DNA of 6,434 nt from HGW-17 sp938004375 (GCA_036802685.1 DAIRVS010000196.1:1-6434), one strand, 5' to 3'. Counted from the stretch's first letter, positions 1-5,186 are shown. Notes: generated by a model not told the origin, from the letters alone. Made by a program: numbers and translations.

Positions 1-411
1 CTGCTCTCCACCATCGGCGTGACGGTCCCCGACTCCGTGCGCCTGGTGATCTGCGAGGTCCCCGACGACTCCCACCCGCTGGTGCAGACGGAGATGCTCA
101 TGCCGATCCTGCCCATCGTGCGGGTGAGGGATCTCGACGAGGCCCTGGCCAAGGCGAAGAAGGCCGAGCATTACTACCGCCACTCGGCGTACATGCACTC
201 CGAGAGCGTGAGCAACATGTCCAGGGTGGCCCGGGAGATCGAGACCACCATCTTCGTCAAGAACGCGCCCTCCTACGCCGGCCTCGGGTTCGGCGGCGAG
301 GGACACACGACCCTGTCCATCGCCGGACCCACGGGCGAGGGCCTGACCTCGGCGCGGACCTTCACGCGCCAGCGACGCTGCACGCTGGCCGGCGCGTTCC
401 GCATCGTGTAG
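1..411 (+). CDS. pduP: CoA-acylating aldehyde dehydrogenase, PduP/EutE type (3' part only)
   Basis: The frame is open from the first base and ends at a TAG at 409-411, giving the C-terminal 136 residues; the family is usually about 460-490 residues, so roughly 70% lies upstream of the window. Seen: an LMPILPIVRV segment, RHSAYMHSESV, FVKNAPSYAGLG, GGEGHTTLSIAGPTGEG and TSARTFTRQRRC near the end. These closely match the C-terminal third of PduP and EutE, which oxidise propionaldehyde or acetaldehyde to the acyl-CoA with NAD+ and CoA in the microcompartment lumen. The catalytic Cys and any N-terminal encapsulation peptide fall outside the window. Context (a DeoC domain downstream, which releases acetaldehyde) favours acetaldehyde to acetyl-CoA. 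The pduP symbol is by family resemblance; substrate cannot be read from this fragment. The next gene starts 23 bases downstream, consistent with one operon. Confidence 0.93.
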   Translation: MLSTIGVTVPDSVRLVICEVPDDSHPLVQTEMLMPILPIVRVRDLDEALAKAKKAEHYYRHSAYMHSESVSNMSRVAREIETTIFVKNAPSYAGLGFGGEGHTTLSIAGPTGEGLTSARTFTRQRRCTLAGAFRIV

Positions 412-434
412 TCGAACGAACGGATGGTCCTGGG

Positions 435-1787
435 ATGAAACAGATCTCGAAACCCGAAATCCTCCAGCGCATACGTGACGCCGGCGTCGTGGGCGCCGGC
501 GGGGCGGGCTTCCCCACCCACGTCAAATACGACGCCGAGGTGGGCGTGGTCGTGGCCAACGGCGCCGAGTGCGAGCCGCTGATCCGCACCGATCGCCTGA
601 CCATGCAGCTCCGCCCCCGCGAGGTCGTGACCGGGATGCTCTACGCCATGGCGGCCGTGGGCGCCGGGCGCGGCGTCATCGGGCTGAAGAAGAAGTACAA
701 GGACGCCATCGCCGCGCTGGACGAGCAAATCCGGCTCCAGGGCGTGGCGGACCGCGTCTCGTTGTTCAAGCTCGACGACTTCTATCCGGCGGGGGACGAG
801 TTCGTGCTGGTGCGCGAGGTCCTCGGGAGGACCATCCCCGAGTTCGGCCTTCCCAAGAACGTGGGCGCCGTCGTCAGCAACGTCTCGACCCTGGTCGACG
901 TCACCCGCGCCGTCGAGGACGGCCGGCCGGTGACCACCCGCCTCGTGACGGTGGCCGGCGCGGTGAAGGCCCCCGCCACCTTCGAGGTGCCCGTGGGCGC
1001 GCCTTTCGAGGATCTGATCGCCGCCGCGGGGGGCCCGACGGACCCCGGCGCCCGGCTGATCGTGGGCGGCCCGATGATGGGGACCCTGAACCCGGACTTC
1101 ACCGGCTTCGTCACGAAGACCACCTCCAGCCTCCTCGTGCTGCCGGCGGACCATCCGGTGATCCAGCGCCGCCAGCGCGACCTCAAACGCCAGCTGCACC
1201 TGACCCGCTCGGCCTGCCTCAAGTGCATGCTGTGCACCGAACTGTGCCCGCGCAACGCGCTGGGCCACGCGCTCTACCCCGACCGCCTGATGCGCAATCT
1301 CGCCGCCGGTGTGGCCGAGGATCCCCAGGCCTACGCGGGCGCCTGGCTCTGCTCCGAGTGCGGTCTGTGCGCCACCTACGCTTGCATCATGAACCTCGAT
1401 CCGTGCGCCATGAACGCCGAGCTCAAGACCATGCTGGGGAAGGCCGGCATCGCGCGCCCCAGGGAACCCAGGCCGACCGAGGCCCGCGTGTTCGGCGATC
1501 TGCGACATGTCCCTGCCCTGCGGCTGATCGCCCGCCTGGGCCTCTCGCCCTACGACGGTCCGGCGACGATGGGAGAACTGAAGGCCCCCGTCGCGTTCGT
1601 CTCTATCCCCCTGCGCCAGCACGTGGGTGCCCCCGCCGAAGCCCGGGTCCAGGCCGGGGATCAGGTGGTCGTGGGCCAGGTGATCGGCGAGCTCCCCCGG
1701 GACAAACTGGGGGCCCGGGTGCACAGCAGCGTCTTCGGCCAGGTGCGCGAGGTGACGGCCCAGGCCATCGTGATCGACGTGAAATAA
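435..1787 (+). CDS. pduS: PduS-like flavin/iron-sulfur electron-transfer protein (RnfC-related)
   Basis: 450 residues, the usual PduS length. Domains in order: an N-terminal nucleotide/flavin-binding region of the NuoF/RnfC type with GAGGAGFPT at residues 20-28 and NGAECEP at 42-48; an SLBB domain near 170-215 (TVAGAVKAPATFEVPVG); two 4Fe-4S motifs with Cys 261, 264, 267, 271 (CLKCMLCTELCP) and Cys 306, 309, 312, 317 (CSECGLCATYAC); and a C-terminal barrel-sandwich segment (about 390-450). In Pdu systems PduS binds FMN and two 4Fe-4S clusters, is reported as a cobalamin reductase, and interacts with the shell protein PduT, encoded immediately downstream here. No B12 enzyme is visible in this window, so NADH reoxidation or electron export is an alternative role. 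The ATG at 435 has only a weak Shine-Dalgarno; a nearby ATG at 424 hits a stop after four codons, so 435 is preferred. Confidence 0.93.
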   Translation: MKQISKPEILQRIRDAGVVGAGGAGFPTHVKYDAEVGVVVANGAECEPLIRTDRLTMQLRPREVVTGMLYAMAAVGAGRGVIGLKKKYKDAIAALDEQIRLQGVADRVSLFKLDDFYPAGDEFVLVREVLGRTIPEFGLPKNVGAVVSNVSTLVDVTRAVEDGRPVTTRLVTVAGAVKAPATFEVPVGAPFEDLIAAAGGPTDPGARLIVGGPMMGTLNPDFTGFVTKTTSSLLVLPADHPVIQRRQRDLKRQLHLTRSACLKCMLCTELCPRNALGHALYPDRLMRNLAAGVAEDPQAYAGAWLCSECGLCATYACIMNLDPCAMNAELKTMLGKAGIARPREPRPTEARVFGDLRHVPALRLIARLGLSPYDGPATMGELKAPVAFVSIPLRQHVGAPAEARVQAGDQVVVGQVIGELPRDKLGARVHSSVFGQVREVTAQAIVIDVK

Positions 1788-1791
1788 GGAG
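1786..1791 (+). promoter_or_regulatory. Shine-Dalgarno for the GTG start of the PduT-like gene
   Basis: AAGGAG overlaps the end of the pduS-like stop codon and lies 6 bases before GTG 1798. This supports the GTG over the in-frame ATG at 1807, which would be 15 bases away. Confidence 0.75.
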
Positions 1792-1797
1792 TGTCCC

Positions 1798-2403
1798 GTG
1801 GACAGCATGAATCATCCAGACCCGACGACCGAACCCCTCCCGGTGCGACAGGTGACGCCCCAGGCGGTGGGCTGCGTCGAGACCAGCAGCCTCGCCCGCG
1901 GCCTCGAGGCCGCCGATGCCATGCTCAAGGCGGCCCAAGTGATGCTCCTGGCGGCCAACCCCGTCTGCCCGGGCAAGTACGTGGTGCTCGTGGGCGGCCA
2001 CGTGGCCGAGGTCAACGCCGCGGTGGCCGCCGGCGAGGCGGTGGCGGCGGACACGCTGGTGGACCGGATGGTGATCCCCAACGTCCACCCGCAGGTGCTG
2101 CAGGCTTTCACAGCCACCACCAACCCGGAGAAGATCGCCGCGCTGGGCATGATCGAGACGTTCTCGGCGGCGGCGGCCATCATCGCCGGCGACGAGGCTG
2201 TCAAGGCCGCCCGGGTGGACCTGCTCGAGATCCGCCTCGCCCGGGCGATGGGCGGCAAGGCCTTCGTGCTGCTCACCGGCGAGGTCTCCGCCGTCCGCGC
2301 CGCCGTCGAGGCGGGGAACCGCGCAGCGCGCGCCCAGGGCCTGCTGCTAGGCTTCACCGTCATCCCGTCACCCCATCCGGACCTGATCCCGGGGCTGGTG
2401 TGA
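1798..2403 (+). CDS. pduT: PduT-like tandem BMC-domain shell protein (BMC-T) with predicted Fe-S pore
   Basis: 201 residues with two BMC domains, about 22-105 (starting QAVGCVETSSLARGLEAADA) and 112-198 (starting ALGMIETFSAAAAI, ending FTVIPSPHPDLI). Proteins of this type form pseudohexameric trimers in the shell facet. NPVCPGKY places Cys57 where PduT has its CPGK cysteine; in PduT three such cysteines, one per subunit, hold a 4Fe-4S cluster at the central pore. With a PduS homologue directly upstream (10-base gap), the pair most likely carries electrons across the shell. The first BMC domain is preceded by about 20 Pro/Thr-rich residues not in the canonical PduT I recall; starting at ATG 1807 would shorten this only slightly. 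The family call is strong; the metal cluster is inferred from one conserved residue. Confidence 0.93.
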   Translation: MDSMNHPDPTTEPLPVRQVTPQAVGCVETSSLARGLEAADAMLKAAQVMLLAANPVCPGKYVVLVGGHVAEVNAAVAAGEAVAADTLVDRMVIPNVHPQVLQAFTATTNPEKIAALGMIETFSAAAAIIAGDEAVKAARVDLLEIRLARAMGGKAFVLLTGEVSAVRAAVEAGNRAARAQGLLLGFTVIPSPHPDLIPGLV

Positions 2404-2405
2404 GC

Positions 2406-2705
2406 ATGAAAATCGCGCGCGTCATCGGCTCGGTCGTGAATACCGTCAAGCTCGACAGCCTCGGCGGCCACAAACTGCTGTGGGTCGAGCCGGTGGACGC
2501 CACGGGCGCGCGCACGGAGCCGGCCGTCCTCGCGGTGGACACCGCCCAGGCCGGTCTGGGGGACTTCGTCCTGCTGTGCCAGGAGGGCAAGAGCGCCCGT
2601 CTCCTAATGGACAGCTCCACCGCGCCCGTCGAGGCGGTGATCGTCGGCGTGATCGACCATCTGGAGCTCCACGGAGAGCTCGTCACCCTCCCCGGGAGGG
2701 GCTAG
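2406..2705 (+). CDS. BMC-P pentameric vertex protein, EutN/CcmL family (first copy)
   Basis: 99 residues, typical for EutN/CcmL proteins, which form pentamers capping the icosahedral vertices of microcompartments. Seen: the N-terminal MKIARVIGSVVNTVK strand, the central AGLGDFVLL segment, GKSARLL matching the family's GSSAR-type loop, and APVEAVIVGVID near the C-terminus. The ATG at 2406 lies 2 bases after the stop of the PduT-like gene; a longer open frame extends upstream, but that part overlaps the PduT-like gene and has no family resemblance. The Shine-Dalgarno is weak (GGTG/GAG in the end of the upstream gene), suggesting translational coupling. A second BMC-P lies about 1.4 kb downstream and is clearly diverged from this one. 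Confidence 0.93.
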   Translation: MKIARVIGSVVNTVKLDSLGGHKLLWVEPVDATGARTEPAVLAVDTAQAGLGDFVLLCQEGKSARLLMDSSTAPVEAVIVGVIDHLELHGELVTLPGRG

Positions 2706-2708
2706 GAG
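2704..2708 (+). promoter_or_regulatory. Shine-Dalgarno deciding the GTG start of triosephosphate isomerase
   Basis: AGGAG overlaps the BMC-P stop codon and sits 5 bases before GTG 2714. It marks a start that includes the N-terminal extension; no comparable site occurs just ahead of the conserved enzyme core. Confidence 0.75.
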
Positions 2709-2713
2709 TCAGC

Positions 2714-3634
2714 GTGAGCGACCTGCGAACCCACATCGAGCAACTCGTCCGCCAGGCCCTGCAGGAGCTGCCCGGCCTGTCGTCCCTCGAACCCGCGAGG
2801 TCCGAACCCCCGTCCGGACCGCTTCCCGCCCCCCCCGGGGCTCCGGTGCTGCGCTTCGGCAAGCGGGTGCCCCTGGTGGCGGCCAACTGGAAGATGAACC
2901 AGCTCTCGGCCTCGGCCAGGGCCTTTCTCACCGCCCTGGAGGGCCATGACCGCCTGGGTGTCCAGACCGTGATCTGCGCTCCGCACGTCCTCTTGCCCGT
3001 TTTGGCCGCGGCCCGCCGGCAGGCTGACCTCGTGCTCGGCGCCCAGAACTTCTACCCCGAACCGGCGGGGGCCTTCACCGGCGAACACAGCCTGGACATG
3101 CTCGCCGACGCCGGGGCCGGGGCCGTGATCATCGGCCACTCGGAGCGCCGGACCCTGTTCGGAGAGGCCGACGCGCTGGTGGCGCGCAAGCTCTCCACCG
3201 CCGTCGCCCGGGGCTTCATGCCGATCTTCTGCATCGGCGAGAACCTGGCCGAGCGCCAGGCCGGCGCGACCTTCCGCGTGTTGCGCAACCAGCTGGTCGC
3301 CGGACTCTCCGGGTTGCTGCCCCCCTTCCCGGAGCCGGAGCGGCTCGTGTTCGCCTACGAGCCGATCTGGGCCATCGGCACCGGCCTCACGGCCACGGCC
3401 GAACAGGCCCAGGAGGCGATCTCCTTCGTGCGCGAGCGCCTCGCCGAGAAGTTCTCGTACGCCTACGCGGAGAAGGTCCGCGTGCTGTACGGCGGATCGG
3501 CCAACGAGAAGAACGCGGCCGAGCTCGCCGCGAAACCGGACATCGACGGGTTCCTGGTCGGGAACGCCAGCCTGCAGGCCGCCACGTTCGCCGCGATCAT
3601 CGCGCGGACCGCGGCCAGCAAGGGCAGACCCTGA
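2714..3634 (+). CDS. tpiA: Triosephosphate isomerase with N-terminal encapsulation-peptide-like extension
   Basis: 306 residues against about 250 for ordinary triosephosphate isomerase; the extra 50 are N-terminal. The enzyme interconverts glyceraldehyde 3-phosphate and dihydroxyacetone phosphate. Catalytic residues are intact: Asn58 and Lys60 in AANWKMN, His142 in GHSERR, Glu216 in AYEPIWAIGTG; the phosphate-loop segment LYGGSANEKN is present. The usual VGGASL near the end reads VGNASL (Asn284). Residues 2-19 (SDLRTHIEQLVRQALQEL) form a predicted amphipathic helix, followed by a Pro-rich linker (about 27-45, including PSGPLPAPPGAP). Helix plus flexible linker is the hallmark of peptides that direct enzymes into BMC lumens. 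Flanked by BMC-P and rpiB-like genes, it would process the glyceraldehyde 3-phosphate released by DeoC. Family certain; lumen targeting inferred. An earlier start in the same frame would run through the BMC-P gene and is unlikely. Confidence 0.95.
   Translation: MSDLRTHIEQLVRQALQELPGLSSLEPARSEPPSGPLPAPPGAPVLRFGKRVPLVAANWKMNQLSASARAFLTALEGHDRLGVQTVICAPHVLLPVLAAARRQADLVLGAQNFYPEPAGAFTGEHSLDMLADAGAGAVIIGHSERRTLFGEADALVARKLSTAVARGFMPIFCIGENLAERQAGATFRVLRNQLVAGLSGLLPPFPEPERLVFAYEPIWAIGTGLTATAEQAQEAISFVRERLAEKFSYAYAEKVRVLYGGSANEKNAAELAAKPDIDGFLVGNASLQAATFAAIIARTAASKGRP
2717..2770 (+). other. Predicted encapsulation peptide of triosephosphate isomerase
   Basis: Codons 2-19. Leu4, Ile8, Leu11, Val12, Ala15, Leu16 and Leu19 fall on one helix face, with charged and polar residues opposite. 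A Pro/Gly/Ser-rich linker to about residue 45 separates it from the enzyme core. The pattern matches known BMC lumen-targeting helices (for example the PduP N-terminus); function is inferred. Confidence 0.75.
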
Positions 3635-3637
3635 GGC

Positions 3638-3643
3638 GGGAGG
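3638..3643 (+). promoter_or_regulatory. Shine-Dalgarno for the rpiB-like gene
   Basis: GGGAGG is followed by an adjacent GTG-ATG pair (3647, 3650). Spacing is 3 bases to GTG and 6 to ATG, so ATG 3650 is the better start. Confidence 0.7.
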
Positions 3644-3649
3644 CAGGTG

Positions 3650-4135
3650 ATGGGAACTGAACGGACCGTCAAGATTTTTCTGGGCGCCGACCACGGCGGC
3701 TTCGAATTGAAGGAACAACTCAAGGCGCACCTGATCGCCCGCGGGTGCGAGGTCGCGGACTTCGGCACACACTCGAAGGACGCCGTGGACTTCCCGGACT
3801 ACGCCTTCCTGGTCGCCACCGCCGTGATCGGGAACCGCAAGGCCGGAGGCGACGCGGTGGGGATCCTGGTCGACAGCATCGGCCAGGGCTCGGCCGTGGT
3901 CGCCAACAAGTTCATGGGCATCCGTGCGGTGGTGGCCATGGACGCATTCTCGGTCAAGAGCAGCCGCGAGCACACCGACGCCAACGTCCTGTGCCTGGGC
4001 GGGGCCTGGCTGGGCCCCGGGCTGGCCCGGGATCTGGTGGACCTGTGGCTGTCCACCCCCTACGCGGGGGGCCGCCACCAGCGCCGGCTGGACAAGATCA
4101 CCCAGCTCGAGAAACAGACGATGAAGGGAAGTTGA
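3650..4135 (+). CDS. rpiB: RpiB/LacAB-family sugar-phosphate isomerase with altered active site
   Basis: 161 residues; RpiB is usually about 145-155. Family signatures: GADHGGFELK (12-21), DFPDYA (47-52), VANKFMGIRA (84-93), SREHTDANVL (105-114) and GGRHQRR near the end. RpiB interconverts ribose 5-phosphate and ribulose 5-phosphate; LacA/LacB act on galactose 6-phosphate. The ring-opening His is kept (His108), but the E. coli-type catalytic Cys in ILICGTGVG is replaced: this protein reads ILVDSIGQG, with Asp75 at the Cys position. The glutamate used by mycobacterial RpiB is also absent (Ser81). LacA, as I recall it, likewise has Asp at this position. Substrate is therefore uncertain. No encapsulation peptide is visible. 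It starts 15 bases after the triosephosphate isomerase stop and is followed after one base by BMC-P, so it is in the same operon. ATG 3650 is preferred over the adjacent GTG 3647 on spacing. Confidence 0.9.
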   Translation: MGTERTVKIFLGADHGGFELKEQLKAHLIARGCEVADFGTHSKDAVDFPDYAFLVATAVIGNRKAGGDAVGILVDSIGQGSAVVANKFMGIRAVVAMDAFSVKSSREHTDANVLCLGGAWLGPGLARDLVDLWLSTPYAGGRHQRRLDKITQLEKQTMKGS

Positions 4136-4136
4136 C

Positions 4137-4436
4137 ATGGATCTGGGCAGAGTCATCGGACAAGTCGTCGCGACCGTCAAGGACCCGAGCCTCACGGGCT
4201 TCCGGCTGTTCGTGGTCCAGGGCCTCGACGAGCGCCTGCAGCCCAAGGGAAAGCCCTTCGTCGCCATGGACGGCATCGCCTGCGCCGGCCTCGGGGACGT
4301 GGTGACGCTCACCTTCAAGCGGGACGCGGCGATCGCGCTGGGGGACCGGCCCCCGGTGGACGCCTGCATCATCGGATACGTCGACGAATCAACGGTGCTG
4401 GAGAAGGATGGTTCCCTCCGCACGCTGAAAACCTGA
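4137..4436 (+). CDS. BMC-P pentameric vertex protein, EutN/CcmL family (second, divergent copy)
   Basis: 99 residues. It keeps the EutN/CcmL framework: GRVIGQVVATVK at the N-terminus, CAGLGDVVTLTF in the middle and PPVDACIIGYVDES near the end. It differs from the first BMC-P over most other positions, and the GSSAR-type loop is replaced by KRDAAIALG. It would also form pentamers at shell vertices; two or more BMC-P genes per locus is common, and copies may differ in which facet proteins they contact or when they are used. The ATG lies one base after the rpiB-like stop, with a purine-rich Shine-Dalgarno (AAGGGAAG, 4124-4131) inside the end of that gene, suggesting coupled translation. Confidence 0.92.
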   Translation: MDLGRVIGQVVATVKDPSLTGFRLFVVQGLDERLQPKGKPFVAMDGIACAGLGDVVTLTFKRDAAIALGDRPPVDACIIGYVDESTVLEKDGSLRTLKT

Positions 4437-4437
4437 T

Positions 4438-4444
4438 GGGGAGG
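4438..4444 (+). promoter_or_regulatory. Strong Shine-Dalgarno for the first BMC-H gene
   Basis: GGGGAGG is followed by an adjacent GTG-ATG pair (4447, 4450). Only ATG 4450 has usable spacing (5 bases against 2). Confidence 0.75.
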
Positions 4445-4449
4445 TTGTG

Positions 4450-4731
4450 ATGAACGCGAATGAAGCATTGGGAATGATCGAGACCAAGGGTTTGGTCGGG
4501 GCGGTCGAGGCCGCCGACGCGATGGTCAAGGCCGCACAGGTGACGCTGATCGGCAAGGAGCGCGTGGGCGGCGGGCTGGTCACCGTCATGGTCCGCGGCG
4601 ACGTCGGTGCCGTGAAGGCCGCCGTCGAGGCCGGCGCCATGGCCGCCAAGAAGGTGGGCCAGTTGGTGTCCGTGCACGTCATCCCGCGGCCCGACGGACA
4701 GGTGGAGGACATTCTGCCCGGGAACCGATAG
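4450..4731 (+). CDS. BMC-H hexameric shell protein, PduA/EutM-like (first copy)
   Basis: 93 residues with a single BMC domain covering nearly the whole protein: ALGMIETKGLVGAVEAADAM at the start, VGGGLVTVMVRGDVGAVKAA in the middle, VHVIPRP and an ILP ending. This is the PduA/EutM/CcmK type that tiles shell facets as hexamers with a central pore. Lys27 matches the edge lysine of PduA (Lys26) and Arg80 matches its Arg79; position 30, aligned with the PduA edge Asn29, is Gln. The pore segment reads KERVGGG, with Gly41 where PduA has Ser40 and Arg38 where PduA has Lys37. The next gene is a near copy. No encapsulation or terminal extension is visible. Start chosen on Shine-Dalgarno spacing. Confidence 0.96.
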   Translation: MNANEALGMIETKGLVGAVEAADAMVKAAQVTLIGKERVGGGLVTVMVRGDVGAVKAAVEAGAMAAKKVGQLVSVHVIPRPDGQVEDILPGNR

Positions 4732-4745
4732 TGATCAGGATTTGA

Positions 4746-4773
4746 TGGACAAGCGGCGCGAAACGCCTATTCT
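4746..4773 (+). promoter_or_regulatory. Possible sigma70-type promoter ahead of the second BMC-H gene
   Basis: TGGACA (4746-4751, five of six matches to TTGACA) is separated by 16 bases from TATTCT (4768-4773, four of six matches to TATAAT) in an 87-base gap that is visibly less GC-rich than the genes. Transcription would begin near 4780, leaving a leader of about 40 bases. Such a promoter would boost the second BMC-H, an abundant shell component, over upstream genes. Match by eye only; GC-rich genomes vary in promoter sequence. Confidence 0.4.
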
Positions 4774-4777
4774 ATGT

Positions 4778-4792
4778 CCGACCGTAGGTCGG
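4778..4792 (+). repeat. Inverted repeat upstream of the second BMC-H gene
   Basis: CCGACC and GGTCGG form a perfect 6-bp stem with a GTA loop. It sits at the predicted transcript start of the putative promoter and 26 bases before the BMC-H start codon. No T-run follows, so an intrinsic terminator is unlikely; a 5' mRNA-stabilising hairpin or an operator half-site pair is possible. Confidence 0.5.
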
Positions 4793-4807
4793 CAGTTCAC
4801 TCTAACG

Positions 4808-4813
4808 TGGAGG
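4808..4813 (+). promoter_or_regulatory. Shine-Dalgarno deciding the start of the second BMC-H gene
   Basis: TGGAGG lies 5 bases before ATG 4819. An in-frame ATG at 4774 would add 15 residues unrelated to the family and would lie in the putative promoter, so it is rejected. Confidence 0.8.
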
Positions 4814-4818
4814 TTCAC

Positions 4819-5103
4819 ATGGACGCGAAGGAAGCACTTGGAATGATCGAAACGAAGGGTCTGGTCGGCGCGGTCGAGGCCGCCGACGCGATGGTCAAGG
4901 CCGCGCGCGTGACCCTGGTGGGTAAGGAGTTCGTCGGTGGCGGGCTCGTCACCGTCATGGTCCGCGGCGACGTCGGCGCGGTGAAAGCCGCCGTCGAGGC
5001 CGGCTCCTTGGCTGCCAAGAAGGTGGGCGAGCTCATCTCCGTGCACGTCATCCCGCGGCCCGACGAGCAGGTGGAAGGCATCCTGCCCAAGTTGGCGAAA
5101 TAA
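4819..5103 (+). CDS. BMC-H hexameric shell protein, PduA/EutM-like (second copy)
   Basis: 94 residues, a full-length single BMC domain. By hand alignment it matches the first BMC-H at 79 of the first 90 positions, so the two arose by a recent tandem duplication or are kept similar. Differences cluster where they could matter: position 38 near the pore is Phe here and Arg in the first copy, and position 30 at the hexamer edge is Arg here and Gln there. The pore glycine run VGGG, the edge residues Lys27 and Arg80, and VHVIPRP are the same. The two could form separate or mixed hexamers with different pores. Unlike the rest of the operon this gene is preceded by an 87-base gap with a possible promoter and hairpin, and followed by a strong inverted repeat, suggesting it may also be expressed on its own at a high level. 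Confidence 0.96.
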   Translation: MDAKEALGMIETKGLVGAVEAADAMVKAARVTLVGKEFVGGGLVTVMVRGDVGAVKAAVEAGSLAAKKVGELISVHVIPRPDEQVEGILPKLAK

Positions 5104-5153
5104 GTCGGCTCGGATGGGGACGGGGCACCTGTCCCCATCCGCTCGCTCCGACT
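5103..5153 (+). repeat. Strong two-part hairpin after the second BMC-H gene (REP-like palindrome or terminator/processing element)
   Basis: An outer 6-bp stem pairs AGTCGG (5103-5108, starting in the stop codon) with CCGACT (5148-5153). Inside it an 11-bp perfect stem pairs 5111-5121 (CGGATGGGGAC) with 5131-5141 (GTCCCCATCCG), around the loop GGGGCACCT, part of which can pair further. No T-run follows, so this is not a classic intrinsic terminator. It may attenuate or protect the upstream mRNA, or be a dispersed REP-like palindrome; the GGGGAC...GTCCCC pattern recalls repeats linked to REP-associated transposases, which I cannot check here. Confidence 0.75.
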
Positions 5154-5186
5154 GACGGCAACGGGAGGATTGAAGATCGGCCCGCG

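Noticed and set aside
273..1808. A long open frame (511 codons) on the minus strand opposite the pduS-like gene
   Set aside because: It is the antisense of a clear coding gene, rich in His/Gly/Arg/Ala low-complexity sequence, and has no recognisable domain; such shadows are expected at this GC content.
569..1810. A 413-codon plus-strand frame inside the pduS-like gene
   Set aside because: It is an Arg/Gly/Pro-rich out-of-frame reading of a gene whose own frame carries all the expected motifs.
1791..2405. An upstream extension of the first BMC-P frame back to a GTG at 1791
   Set aside because: This part overlaps the PduT-like gene in another frame and is Arg/Gly/Pro-rich noise; the EutN-like sequence begins exactly at ATG 2406.
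2702..4468. A 588-codon minus-strand open frame opposite triosephosphate isomerase, the RpiB-like gene and the second BMC-P
   Set aside because: It spans three well-supported plus-strand genes and their junctions, its composition is typical of GC-rich antisense, and it shows no family motif.
4755..4767. GGCG-CGAAA-CGCC as a terminator after the first BMC-H gene
   Set aside because: Only a 4-bp stem with a weak, non-T-rich tail; it falls between the putative -35 and -10 and is not convincing as a terminator.
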